Shown here: positions 29,944-37,814 of the stretch, piece after piece
How the letters are laid out: the number at the start of each line of letters is the position of its first letter
How positions within the stretch are numbered: position 1 is the first letter of the stretch
Assembly: GCF_013377855.1 (NCBI RefSeq)
Contig: NZ_JABXYJ010000003.1
Location: forward strand, 62,001 to 126,000
Source of the DNA: Cognatundibacterium oligocarboniphilum
GTDB taxonomy: Bacteria > Pseudomonadota > Gammaproteobacteria > Burkholderiales > Burkholderiaceae_D
Direction of reading: 5' to 3'
DNA length: 64,000 bases
The notes under the pieces: generated by a model
Seen by the model: the letters and a program-made list of their open reading frames with translations, nothing else
Databases searched by the model: none
Told to the model about the DNA's origin: nothing
Made by a program: the position numbers and the translations under genes

Positions 29944-30059
29944 TAGCAGTTCACTGTTTGACGAAATAGTAATGTCATCAACCACGTGGTATCATCTGGT
30001 TTTATGCAGTCATTTGCGCAGTTTATCTGCGGTAATTCAATCTCAGTCGAGAGGATAAT

Positions 30060-30719
30060 ATGAAAAATTTAGTTAAACTCGTTATCGCAGCGTCCGCAGT
30101 GGCATCCTTTTCCGCTTCTGCACAACAAGACATCAAGGCAAGCACACCTACCAGCGGTTACGTACAAGACGGCCGTGGCGTGATTGCACGTGATCCATTC
30201 GGTCTGTGCTGGCGTACAGGTTACTGGACACCTGCTGACGCAGTGGCCGGTTGCGATGCTCCCCTGGTCAAAGAAGCTGCACCAGCTCCTGCGCCAGCTC
30301 CTGCACCAGTTGCAGCTCCGGCCCCAGTTAAGCCAGCAGCTCCTGTAGCACCGACTTCCGAAAAAGTGACTTTCGCTGCCAGCGCACTGTTCGACTTCGA
30401 CAAGTCTGTTCTGAAGCCAGAAGGCAAAGCACAACTGGATGACATGGCATCCAAGCTCAAAGCAATCAATCTGGAAGTTGTTATTGCTGTTGGTCATACT
30501 GACTCTGTCGGTACAGATACTTACAACCAAAAACTGTCTGTACGCCGTGCAGAAGCAGTTAAAGCATATCTGGTCAGCAAAGGCATCGATGCTAACCGTG
30601 TTTACACTGAAGGCAAGGGCAAAAAACAACCAGTTGCTGATAACAAAACTTCCGAAGGCCGTGCTAAAAACCGCCGCGTTGAAATCGAAGTGGTTGGTAC
30701 ACGCAACGTTGCTAAGTAA
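30060..30719 (+). CDS. OmpA-family outer envelope protein
   Basis: 219 residues: signal peptide (MKNLVKLVIAASAVASFSASA), the conserved motif LCWRTGYWTPADAVAGCDAPL shared with the preceding paralogue, an Ala-Pro linker (residues about 77-100), and a C-terminal OmpA domain (ALFDFDKSVLKPEGKAQLDD, AVGHTDSVGTDTYNQKLSVRRAEAV, NRRVEIEV). Codon choice is strongly biased (GTA/GTT, CTG, GCA), suggesting high expression, and the ribosome site GAGG is close to the ATG. A strong terminator follows. The role is anchoring or stabilising the envelope, by family. Confidence 0.92.
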   Translation: MKNLVKLVIAASAVASFSASAQQDIKASTPTSGYVQDGRGVIARDPFGLCWRTGYWTPADAVAGCDAPLVKEAAPAPAPAPAPVAAPAPVKPAAPVAPTSEKVTFAASALFDFDKSVLKPEGKAQLDDMASKLKAINLEVVIAVGHTDSVGTDTYNQKLSVRRAEAVKAYLVSKGIDANRVYTEGKGKKQPVADNKTSEGRAKNRRVEIEVVGTRNVAK

Positions 30720-30738
30720 TCAGATCTGATTGCTTACA

Positions 30739-30770
30739 CAAACCCCGCTGCGGCGGGGTTTCTTGTTTTT
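30739..30770 (+). terminator. Intrinsic terminator of the OmpA-family gene
   Basis: A GC-rich stem AAACCCCGC / GCGGGGTTT with a 4-base TGCG loop is followed by TCTTGTTTTT, 20 bases after the stop codon. Confidence 0.9.
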
Positions 30771-30869
30771 AGGTCATGCTTTGACACCGGCTAATGCCTC
30801 CGGCCAGTCCTTCGCCTACAATACGGTTTTACTCTTTTGCGTTCTACGCACTCTCCGATTAAATACATC

Positions 30870-31574
30870 ATGTCCACATTGAATGCAGATCCGGCAGAAA
30901 TCCAGAAATTCAGCGAACTGGCTCACCGCTGGTGGGATCCCAGCTCAGAATTCCGTCCCTTGCACGAAATTAATCCCCTACGACTTGAGTGGATCAATCA
31001 GCGCATCCCGTTGCATGGCAAAAGGGTGATCGATGTCGGCTGTGGCGGTGGTATTCTGGCTGAGTCTATGGCAAAAAAAGGCGCTACGGTAACCGGTATT
31101 GATTTATCGGAGAAAGCATTAAAAGTCGCTGATCTGCACAGCCTCGAATCAGGCGTGAATATCCGCTATCAAAAAATTTCCGCGGAAGAAATGGCGCAAG
31201 CGGAACCTGCCCAGTTTGATGTCGTCACTTGCATGGAAATGCTGGAGCACGTTCCCGATCCGGCCTCCGTGATCCGTGCCTGCGCGCAGATGGTCAAACC
31301 TGGCGGAAGCGTCTTTTTCTCAACACTCAACAGAAATCTGAAGTCTTACCTGTTCGCGGTTATCGGAGCAGAATACTTGCTGCAGTTATTACCAAAAGGA
31401 ACACATGACTACGCCAAATTCATCACTCCGGCCGAACTATCTCAGGACGTGCGTAATGCCGGCCTGGAATTGCAGACGATGAAAGGATTGAGCTATAACC
31501 CGCTCACCAAAATTTACTCACTGAACAACGACACCAGTGTGAACTATATGATTGCCTGCCAGCGCCCCGGCTGA
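30870..31574 (+). CDS. ubiG: Ubiquinone biosynthesis O-methyltransferase
   Basis: 234 residues from the ATG at 30870; an upstream in-frame TTG is rejected. The SAM-binding motif is [20 protein letters not shown]. The N-terminal [30 protein letters not shown] and the central [13 protein letters not shown] are UbiG hallmarks. It performs both O-methylations in ubiquinone synthesis. It lies directly upstream of gph, a common pairing. Confidence 0.95.
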   Translation: MSTLNADPAEIQKFSELAHRWWDPSSEFRPLHEINPLRLEWINQRIPLHGKRVIDVGCGGGILAESMAKKGATVTGIDLSEKALKVADLHSLESGVNIRYQKISAEEMAQAEPAQFDVVTCMEMLEHVPDPASVIRACAQMVKPGGSVFFSTLNRNLKSYLFAVIGAEYLLQLLPKGTHDYAKFITPAELSQDVRNAGLELQTMKGLSYNPLTKIYSLNNDTSVNYMIACQRPG

Positions 31575-31601
31575 TTATTGTCCACATTACTTTCTGTTTT
31601 T

Positions 31602-32279
31602 ATGTATATCCCACAAGCAATCTTATTCGATCTGGACGGCACACTGGCAGATACCGCACCAGATCTGGCTGCAGCAATCAATGCTATGCGCAGCAAAAGA
31701 AATCTTCCTGCGGTCAACTATCACAGCCTGCGGCCATTTGCCTCTGCCGGAGCAAGAGGATTGCTCGGCGCCGGTTTTAATATCAGCCAGGAAGATGAAA
31801 CTTACGAGCCAATGCGGATTGAATTTTTAAATCAGTACGAATCTGCGCTCGCAATCCATAGTCGTCTGTTCGATCATGTCCGGACGCTGCTCAGAGGGCT
31901 GGACGATCTGGGCATCAGCTGGGGCATTGTGACCAACAAAGCCATGCGCTTCACCAATCCGCTGATCCCATTGCTCGATTTACAAGAAGCGCGCTGCGTC
32001 GTATCCGGCGACACCACGCCGCATGCGAAACCACATCCGGCACCGCTGCTGGAAGCAGCAAGAAGATTAGGGGTACGGTCAGAATACTGCTGGTACATCG
32101 GCGATGACTTGCGCGACATACAGGCAGCAGAAGCGGCCGGTATGACCAGCGTTGCGGCGGCCTGGGGCTATTGTGGAGCAACCGAACCCAAACACTGGAA
32201 AGCCGATGCCATCATCGACAGCCCACTGGAATTGCTGGAACTGGTCCGAGCCAAACATTTACAGGCAGTAGGCTCTTGA
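31602..32279 (+). CDS. gph: Phosphoglycolate phosphatase (HAD family)
   Basis: 225 residues from the ATG at 31602. HAD motif I is ILFDLDGTLADTAPDL, motif II VTNK, motif III is the lysine in AKPHPAPLLEA, and motif IV GDDLRDIQAAEAAG. It removes phosphate from 2-phosphoglycolate, a DNA-repair by-product. It follows ubiG by 27 bases and ends just before the tmRNA promoter. Confidence 0.92.
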   Translation: MYIPQAILFDLDGTLADTAPDLAAAINAMRSKRNLPAVNYHSLRPFASAGARGLLGAGFNISQEDETYEPMRIEFLNQYESALAIHSRLFDHVRTLLRGLDDLGISWGIVTNKAMRFTNPLIPLLDLQEARCVVSGDTTPHAKPHPAPLLEAARRLGVRSEYCWYIGDDLRDIQAAEAAGMTSVAAAWGYCGATEPKHWKADAIIDSPLELLELVRAKHLQAVGS

Positions 32280-32282
32280 AAC

Positions 32283-32312
32283 TTTCGCTCCGATCCACAC
32301 ATAGGATATACT
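32283..32312 (+). promoter_or_regulatory. Probable tmRNA promoter
   Basis: A TATACT -10 box lies 11 bases before the mature tmRNA 5' end, with a weak TTTCGC -35 box 18 bases upstream. It begins right after the gph stop codon. Confidence 0.5.
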
Positions 32313-32323
32313 AACGAAACCTT

Positions 32324-32683
32324 GGGGTCGACCTGGTTTCGACAGGGGTTGCAAAGCAGCGCAGGGCATACCGAGGCCAGACTACCTCGTAAATACAATC
32401 TGAACTATATAACTGCAAACGATAACTCGTACGCATTAGCCGCTTAATACCGGTTAACCTTACACCACCTCTTCCCTAGGGTGGGCTGGCAACAGCAGTA
32501 AGGACATTCATAGGGAATCGTCCTGAACCGGGTTACTTGGCGCAGGATTAAACTTAAGGTAACTCGTCCTGCCGCAGCGTGTGCGTCCGCGTCGTCAGGA
32601 TTAAATCAAATGGCAGCACTAAGTATGTAGAACTGTCTGTAGAGTGCTTCTGGACGCGGGTTCGATTCCCGCCGACTCCACCA
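32324..32683 (+). ncRNA. ssrA: Transfer-messenger RNA, one-piece
   Basis: About 360 nt. The 5' end (GGGGTCGACCTGGTTTCGAC) and the 3' end (GGTTCGATTCCCGCCGACTC then CACCA) form the tRNA-like domain; the acceptor stem pairs over seven positions. The resume codon GCA is at 32415, and the tag frame to TAA at 32447 reads ANDNSYALAA, a typical betaproteobacterial degradation tag. It rescues stalled ribosomes with SmpB. The gene is not permuted. An intrinsic terminator follows. Confidence 0.97.
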
Positions 32684-32690
32684 ATATTTG

Positions 32691-32720
32691 AAGGCCAACC
32701 ACTCTCGGTTGGCCTTTTTT
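32691..32720 (+). terminator. Intrinsic terminator of ssrA
   Basis: A 10-bp stem AAGGCCAACC / GGTTGGCCTT with a 6-base loop and a run of six or more T, beginning 7 bases after the tmRNA CCA end. Confidence 0.92.
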
Positions 32721-32971
32721 CTTGCGGGTTCCCGCGTGGTCGCGGGGGTTCGTGCGGATTCCTGCGGACTGCACCAACTGGCCATCCGGCCCATTCAGGG
32801 CCACATTCGGCTCTCTCCTGGCCATTCTTCTCTCCGCCCCCACATCCCGCCAAAGGGCCGAAGTCCGCAAAGACCGGCGCATACGCCGTTATGAATCAAT
32901 GGGTTACGCGCGGACGATTCAAGCGGTTTGATTGCGTCATTGGTCGGGCCAAAGGGAATGGCTAGGCATTG
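32721..32971. other. GC-rich gene-free stretch at the left edge of the accessory segment
   Basis: Composition shifts sharply to GC-rich after the tmRNA terminator. The first 60 bases hold short GCGGG/CCCGC palindromes and repeated GCGGATTCC-like words. A frame ending at 32931 closes with RRIRRYESMGYARTIQAV, which may be a remnant of a foreign gene. No intact gene or recognisable transposon end was found on this side. Confidence 0.4.
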
Positions 32972-33001
32972 TTATCGTTCTTCGATATCGAAATGCGATA
33001 A
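32972..33001. promoter_or_regulatory. 30-bp palindromic operator candidate upstream of chrA
   Basis: A perfect 12-bp inner palindrome TTCGATATCGAA is flanked symmetrically by TTATCG and CGATAA. The whole 30-bp site matches its own complement at 24 positions. A TAATAT -10-like word overlaps its right end. It lies 30 bases before the leader ORF of chrA, so the PadR-type regulator downstream is the obvious candidate ligand. Confidence 0.65.
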
Positions 33002-33030
33002 TATGACAATCCACACCCAACGGAGCCGTC

Positions 33031-33102
33031 ATGAAACCGCTCATTCACGCACCGATCCCTCCACTGACCAATCAGCGATACAACCTTGGTCGCAAGCCAT
33101 GA
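33031..33102 (+). CDS. Short leader ORF translationally coupled to chrA
   Basis: 23 residues (MKPLIHAPIPP followed by LTNQRYNLGRKP). It starts at an ATG with a CGGAG ribosome site 5 bases upstream. Its TGA stop overlaps the chrA ATG by 4 bases (ATGA), in a different frame. chrA itself has no good ribosome site, so translation of the leader probably feeds chrA. No similarity is recognised; a regulatory leader peptide is the likeliest role. Confidence 0.55.
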   Translation: MKPLIHAPIPPLTNQRYNLGRKP

Positions 33103-34331
33103 CGACGATACGCCAAGCAACTCCGCTAGCCGCCGAGAGCCGCGATCAGAAGGAAAGCGTATGGGGCGTGTTTCTGGTGTTCCTGCGACTGGGCCTGACC
33201 TCCTTTGGCGGACCGATTGCACACCTCAGCTACTTCCGCGATGAGTTCGTCAATCGGCGCCGCTGGCTGAGCGAACGTAGCTATGCCGACCTGGTCGCCC
33301 TTTGCCAATTTCTGCCGGGGCCAGCCAGCAGCCAGGTCGGCATGGCCTTGGGCCTCTCGCGTCACGGTTACAGCGGAGCTTTCGCCGCATGGGCCGGGTT
33401 CACCCTGCCTTCGGCGATTGCCCTGATCCTCTTCGCTCTCGGTCTTTCAAGCCATGCCACCACGATCCCTGTGGGCGCGTTGCATGGCCTCAAGGTGGTG
33501 GCGGTCGCCGTGGTTGCGCAGGCGGTGTGGGGGATGGCAAAAAACCTATGCACGGACACAGCTCGGGTCACGATCATGGCGGTTGCAGCCTGCATCGCCC
33601 TGCTTGTGCCGTCTGCTTTTGGGCAGGTCGGCGTCATCGCTGCTGCTGGCGTCGCGGGACTTCTCCTGTTCAAGCCGGAACCGGCCAAAGACCATGAGCC
33701 GCTGCCCGTCACCGTCAGGCACCGTGCCGGTGTGCTATGGCTGACGTTGTTCTTCGGCCTGCTAGTCGGCCTGCCCATGCTGACCGCGCTGCTGCCTTAC
33801 CAAGTCATCGCAGACGTAAGCGCGTTCTTCCGTTCGGGGGCGCTGGTCTTTGGTGGCGGCCACGTCGTGCTGCCCCTGCTGCAAGCTGCTGTCGTGCCTC
33901 CGGGCTGGGTCAGCAATGACGCCTTCCTCGCGGGCTACGGCGTAGCGCAGGCCGTGCCCGGTCCGCTGTTCACCTTCGCGGCCTTCTTGGGAGCTTCGAT
34001 GAACGTCGCCCCTTCGGGGTGGATCGGCGGCATGGTTTGCCTGTTGGCGATCTTCGCGCCGTCCTTCCTGTTGGTAACGGGGGCCTTGCCATTCTGGGAG
34101 CGGCTGCGCCGCAACGTGCGCACGCAAGCAGCACTGATGGGCGTCAACGCAGCAGTGGTCGGTCTGTTGTTGGCCGCGCTCTATCACCCGGTATGGACAA
34201 GCGCCATCCATGCGCCGCGAGACTTCTGCATCGCGGTCATCGCTTTCGTCGCCCTGATGTTCTGGAAGCTGCCGCCTTGGCTCGTCGTGGTTGGCTGCGG
34301 TGTGGCAGGTTGGCTGGTAAGCCTCGTTTGA
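33099..34331 (+). CDS. chrA: Chromate transporter, two-domain CHR family
   Basis: 410 residues from the ATG at 33099 (MTTIRQATPLAAESRD); the open frame extends further up without support. Two homologous halves each carry the CHR signature: FLRLGLTSFGGPIAHLSYFRDEF and FLPGPASSQVG in the first, SGALVFGGGHVVLPLL and GVAQAVPGPLFTFAAFLGA in the second. About 10 membrane segments are likely. It exports chromate using the membrane potential. GC-rich codon use differs from the surrounding genome. A padR gene follows by 10 bases, an arrangement known from mobile, integron-associated chrA loci. Confidence 0.93.
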   Translation: MTTIRQATPLAAESRDQKESVWGVFLVFLRLGLTSFGGPIAHLSYFRDEFVNRRRWLSERSYADLVALCQFLPGPASSQVGMALGLSRHGYSGAFAAWAGFTLPSAIALILFALGLSSHATTIPVGALHGLKVVAVAVVAQAVWGMAKNLCTDTARVTIMAVAACIALLVPSAFGQVGVIAAAGVAGLLLFKPEPAKDHEPLPVTVRHRAGVLWLTLFFGLLVGLPMLTALLPYQVIADVSAFFRSGALVFGGGHVVLPLLQAAVVPPGWVSNDAFLAGYGVAQAVPGPLFTFAAFLGASMNVAPSGWIGGMVCLLAIFAPSFLLVTGALPFWERLRRNVRTQAALMGVNAAVVGLLLAALYHPVWTSAIHAPRDFCIAVIAFVALMFWKLPPWLVVVGCGVAGWLVSLV

Positions 34332-34341
34332 TCGTCGAGCG

Positions 34342-34647
34342 ATGACCGACAAAGATCTCTATGGTGGGCTGATCCGCCTACACATCCTGCATCACGCAGG
34401 CGAAGGCCCAGTGTTCGGACTGGGCATCATCGAAGAACTGCGCCACCACGGCTATGAATTGAGCGCCGGAACGCTATACCCCATGTTGCACGGCATGGAA
34501 AAGAAGGGCTATCTCACCTCTCGTCATGAGCGCACAGGTCGGCGAGACCGACGGATATATGAAATCACTGTCCAAGGGCGGGTCGCCTTGGCCGCCGCAA
34601 AGACTAAGGTGCGTGAGCTTTTTGGGGAACTGATCGAGGGCAAATGA
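34342..34647 (+). CDS. padR: PadR-family transcriptional regulator of chrA
   Basis: 101 residues forming a single winged-helix PadR domain (GPVFGLGIIEELRHHGYELSAGTLYPMLHGMEKKGYL, then a wing with RRDRRIYEITVQG). It lacks the C-terminal extension of long PadR proteins. It lies 10 bases after chrA in the same GC-rich block. PadR proteins usually repress the operon they belong to and release on a chemical signal; chromate response is inferred from context. Its stop is 12 bases from the inner repeat of a transposon end. Confidence 0.9.
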   Translation: MTDKDLYGGLIRLHILHHAGEGPVFGLGIIEELRHHGYELSAGTLYPMLHGMEKKGYLTSRHERTGRRDRRIYEITVQGRVALAAAKTKVRELFGELIEGK

Positions 34648-34659
34648 CGGCCTCACGTG

Positions 34660-34709
34660 TAGTGCAGACGAGTCCTGACATTTCATGCATTCGCCCTCTG
34701 AAAACGACA
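34660..34709 (-). mobile_element. Terminal end of a Tn402/Tn5053-family transposon
   Basis: On the minus strand the outer 25 bases begin TGTCGTTTTCAGA and resemble the 25-bp terminal repeat IRi of class 1 integrons and Tn402, as recalled, at about 19 of 25 positions. After a 5-base gap a second repeat reads GTCAGGACTCGTCTGCACTA, matching the inner 19-bp transposase-binding repeat with the same spacing. The element points left, so chrA-padR lies inside it. No matching left end and no tni genes are visible, so only a remnant is present. Confidence 0.65.
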
Positions 34710-34724
34710 GGAGACCGCCAGTAA

Positions 34725-34966
34725 CTACTTGAGTCTGGCGTGCTGCTCATCCCAAAGTGCGGGCGGATCGACCACCAAATCGAACAGCGTGACGTGGTTC
34801 GGCATCGCGTCGTCGAGGATGGCGCCAGCGTGGTCAGGTTGACCATTCGGCTGATGTAGCTGTTGTCGACTCCTTCGGCGGCGATCTCCTTGAGGGACAC
34901 CACCCATCCACATACCCTTACGCTTGCTGGCGGCGATCTTGTCGCGAATGCGTTCGCCGGTGTGGG
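34725..34966 (-). pseudogene. Remnant of a large serine recombinase
   Basis: On the minus strand, starting near 34961, TGERIRDKIAASKRKGMWMGG is a hallmark segment of large serine recombinases. It is then joined to a C-terminal piece in another frame (LKEIAAEGVDNSYISRMVNL), and after a further frame change to ILDDAMPNHVTLFDL and PPALWDEQHARLK, ending at 34725. The catalytic domain and the middle are missing. At least one internal deletion and one frameshift make this a dead gene. It begins 16 bases from the transposon end. Confidence 0.75.
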
Positions 34967-34969
34967 CTC

Positions 34970-35674
34970 ACCGCTTTTCCGTCATTACGCCTTTGCTATA
35001 TATCTACTTGGCGCACAACTTATCGCCCAGCTTTGTTTCAACTTTGAAGCTACCCGTTTTGTGGTGAAATGGGCGAAACTTGCGAACGCCGTGATTCTGC
35101 TGCCAGGTATATGCGTTATCAACGGATAACATCTATCAGCAAAACCATTTTTTTGTGAAACTGGAAGAAACCGGTGGAACCGGAAAAATGCCTGTTGCGA
35201 TGAATGAGATGGCAAGCGAAGCGCTGACGCAGCATATAAATGAATTTTATATTTTCCCTGAATGGGGATTTATGATGCCTTTTTGCATTCCTCACCGGAA
35301 ATCAGTTTGCATATGCAGTTGATTTTAATGCGTTCACAAAAAATCCTGACAGGACAAACTTTAAACGCGTTAACGTCCTCTATTGGAATCAGAAAGATAC
35401 TGAAAAATACCGGGTGCAATTGACTACACTAGGCGCATTGAATACGGAAATCAAAACTTATCTGAGAAAAGACGGACAACCCGCATTCTATTTGCTCTCA
35501 GCCACCTTGCCTTGAAGTTGATACGGTGCCGGCTCGCTATAAACGAACAGCTACAAGAAGGAGAGGTGGTGCGCGAATAAACTGTCCGGAAAAATCCCGG
35601 AACAGTTCATCAATATCGGAGGCGTTATTCAGTATCAGTAAGGTGATGTGCCAGTCTCACTGATCGAAAAGGCT
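34970..35674. other. AT-richer stretch with decayed coding sequence
   Basis: About 700 bases with no intact gene. Three protein-like stretches lie in different plus-strand frames: 35088-35290 (contains ALSTDNIYQQNHFFVKLEET and EALTQHINEFYIFPEWGF); 35276-35515 (LFAFLTGNQFAYAVDFNAFT, reminiscent of a signal-peptide end, then KRVNVLYWNQKDTEKYRVQL); and 35590-35640 (KLSGKIPEQFINIGGVIQYQ, like the last strand of an outer-membrane protein). No start codon serves the second. Together they look like eroded remains of one or more envelope genes. Confidence 0.45.
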
Positions 35675-36580
35675 TTATGCTGCAGCCAAAGGTTGACCGG
35701 CATTTGCCTGCAGATAATCCAGAAATCCTTTGGCAACCGGCGACAGCCGTTTTCCCTGCAAATGCACCGCAAACCAGTTTTCCTGCAATGGAAAATCCAG
35801 TACATCCAGTATCGCCAGTGCATGATTTTTCAGGTTTGTATTGAGCGCATGACGGGATAACACGCTCAATCCCATATCACCGGCCACTGCTTGTTTGATA
35901 GCTTCGTTACTACCCAGCTCCATCCGGACCTGAGGTAAAAAATCACGGCTGGCAAAATACCAGTCACAGGCAAGCCGGGTGCCGGAGCCTGTTTCGCGCA
36001 GGATAAATCGCTCCCCGCAGAGTTTTTCCAGTCGCAATCCCTGTTGCCCGGCAAAGGGATGTGTCTGCGATGCGATCATGACCAGCGGATTGGGCATCAA
36101 AGTGTGCCTCACGATATCCATGTCGTCCGGCGGTATCGACATAATGCAGAAATCATCACGATTTTCTCTCAGGCGTTGCAAAATTACTTCACGATTCTGT
36201 ACCTCCAGTGCGATATCCACTTCAGGATACGTCTTACTGAAAGCAGCCAGCAGACAAGGCATGAAATATTTGGCGGTACCGACAACGGCGATGCTCAGAT
36301 GCCCGCAGGTCAGTCCCTTCATTCCGGCAATACACTGCTCATAGGCACGCCATTCATCTTCCATCACCTTTGCTGTTCTGGCCAACTCATCCCCGGCAGA
36401 AGTCAGGTACAAACGCTTTCCGATCACTTCATACAACGGCAAACCCACTTCGTCGCTGAGTTCGCGCATTTGCATGGATACCGTTGGCTGTGTCACCTGA
36501 AAATGACGCGCAACACCGCTGATACTGCGCTGATTTGCCAGTTCAAGGAATAAGCGTAATTGTCGGAAGGTTACATTCAT
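35675..36580 (-). CDS. LysR-family transcriptional regulator
   Basis: 301 residues from the ATG at 36580 (MNVTFRQLRLFLELANQRS); an upstream in-frame start at 36673 is rejected. The N-terminal winged HTH is SISGVARHFQVTQPTVSMQMRELSDEVG. The effector domain resembles the CbbR/CysB-like branch (GHLSIAVVGTAKYFMPCLLAAF, GSGTRLACDWYF). No obvious divergent partner gene is present: the 272-base upstream spacer leads to a DUF218 gene. The target is unknown. Confidence 0.88.
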   Translation of the reverse strand: MNVTFRQLRLFLELANQRSISGVARHFQVTQPTVSMQMRELSDEVGLPLYEVIGKRLYLTSAGDELARTAKVMEDEWRAYEQCIAGMKGLTCGHLSIAVVGTAKYFMPCLLAAFSKTYPEVDIALEVQNREVILQRLRENRDDFCIMSIPPDDMDIVRHTLMPNPLVMIASQTHPFAGQQGLRLEKLCGERFILRETGSGTRLACDWYFASRDFLPQVRMELGSNEAIKQAVAGDMGLSVLSRHALNTNLKNHALAILDVLDFPLQENWFAVHLQGKRLSPVAKGFLDYLQANAGQPLAAA

Positions 36581-36852
36581 AAATCGGCCTGAGATGGCAT
36601 GGGTGGCATGATGCCAATGAGACTGCTGACGATCGTTCAACGGCAGGTATCCGTCAGAATTACACTCCGGCAATTACATGGGAATCCCCTTCCTGATGCC
36701 AGCACATTGTCGCCGCTCAGTACATCTGTGACCTTGACATCCCTCAAATGAAGCCTAGCTAATTCGGCAACCGTTCACAAAATTAAGCGGACAGCATCAA
36801 CCGTGCATAAGTCTTTGCAATCTGTGCTCAGGAAGAAACCTCATTTACAATC

Positions 36853-37695
36853 ATGCCCATTTCAATCAGATCAAGACGCCTCATGCCTCTCGCAGACAGC
36901 CATCAACGTGCGCTCAGGAAGATTCAACCCTTCATCCTGTTGCTGAGCGGTTTTCTGCTAACGGGTGATGCCATCCTGGTGAGCATATCGGAGCCTGTCA
37001 GTTTCGGCGTTCTTTTTCCAGCGGCGCTGGGAATTGCGCTCGGCTATTGCGGCTGGCGCTGGCATACCTTGCAACAATGGCGCCGGCGCAGCGTCACCCA
37101 TGCCCGGCTATGGTTATGGGGCTGGACGCTGTTCATGCTCTGGTTACTGAGTCTGGCGGTATTTTCCTGTGTCATACCATACCGTGAAGAAACTCTGGCG
37201 GTCGCATCACAACCGGCGCCTGTGGCAATCATCATTCTCGGTGCCGGTCCCAAGGACTGCACACCGTCCGCGGTATTAACAGAAAGGCTGAACAAAGGAT
37301 TGCAGGCAGCGCATATCTTTCCGGCAGCCGCAATCGTGGTCAGTGGTGGCAAGCTGCGGCATCATAACTGCACAGAAGCACAGATTATGAGCGACTATCT
37401 GCGCACAAAAGGTGTGGCGCCATCACGGATTCTGACGGAAGACCGCAGTACCAGCACCTATGAAAATTTCAAATTCAGCCTGCCGGTTTTATCTCAGCAC
37501 AGAATTTCCCCTGAGTCTGTCATGCTCATTGTCAGCAGTGATTTTCACGTATTACGCGCCAGCTACATTGCCCATCGGGCAGGTTTCCCGAATACCCGGC
37601 TGGCTGGCGCAGAAACACCGCTGCTAGTCCGTTACAATGCCCGATTAAGAGAATATTTTGCCTTTATCAGCGGATTCATCTTGCGGGAATATTAA
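36853..37695 (+). CDS. DUF218 (YdcF/ElyC-type) membrane protein
   Basis: 280 residues. Three hydrophobic segments in the first 115 residues (about 27-46, 50-67 and 92-112) precede a periplasmic DUF218 domain. That domain has the usual motifs: IIILGAGPKD, VSGGK, RILTEDRSTSTYENF and VSSDFHVLRASYIAHRAGF. ElyC and SanA proteins of this fold take part in envelope integrity; the reaction is unproven. Confidence 0.85.
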   Translation: MPISIRSRRLMPLADSHQRALRKIQPFILLLSGFLLTGDAILVSISEPVSFGVLFPAALGIALGYCGWRWHTLQQWRRRSVTHARLWLWGWTLFMLWLLSLAVFSCVIPYREETLAVASQPAPVAIIILGAGPKDCTPSAVLTERLNKGLQAAHIFPAAAIVVSGGKLRHHNCTEAQIMSDYLRTKGVAPSRILTEDRSTSTYENFKFSLPVLSQHRISPESVMLIVSSDFHVLRASYIAHRAGFPNTRLAGAETPLLVRYNARLREYFAFISGFILREY

Positions 37696-37814
37696 AATTT
37701 TCATCTTTCGGTAGTCATCAGATATTCGTTTTTCTTTGGCACATCAGTTAATCTGCCCGCACAGAAAATTTTCTTTATGACGACGATCATCGAACAGCAT
37801 CAGAGACTGAAATC

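Noticed and set aside
32730-32780. Left-hand Tn402 end, because of GCGGACTGCACCAACTGG
   Set aside because: Only the last ten or so bases resemble the repeat; the outer TGTC...TTTTCAGA part is absent.
32606-32794. Minus-strand ORF containing WWSRRESNPRPEA
   Set aside because: This peptide is the well-known spurious translation of the antisense of a tRNA-like 3' end; it overlaps the tmRNA gene.
34861-34875. Duplicate of the tmRNA 3' end (GTCGACTCC) as an attachment site
   Set aside because: The match is only about 8 bases, and it lies inside the recombinase coding remnant.
34863-35129. 88-codon plus-strand ORF
   Set aside because: It spans the junction between the recombinase remnant and unrelated sequence and has no ribosome site; not a natural gene.
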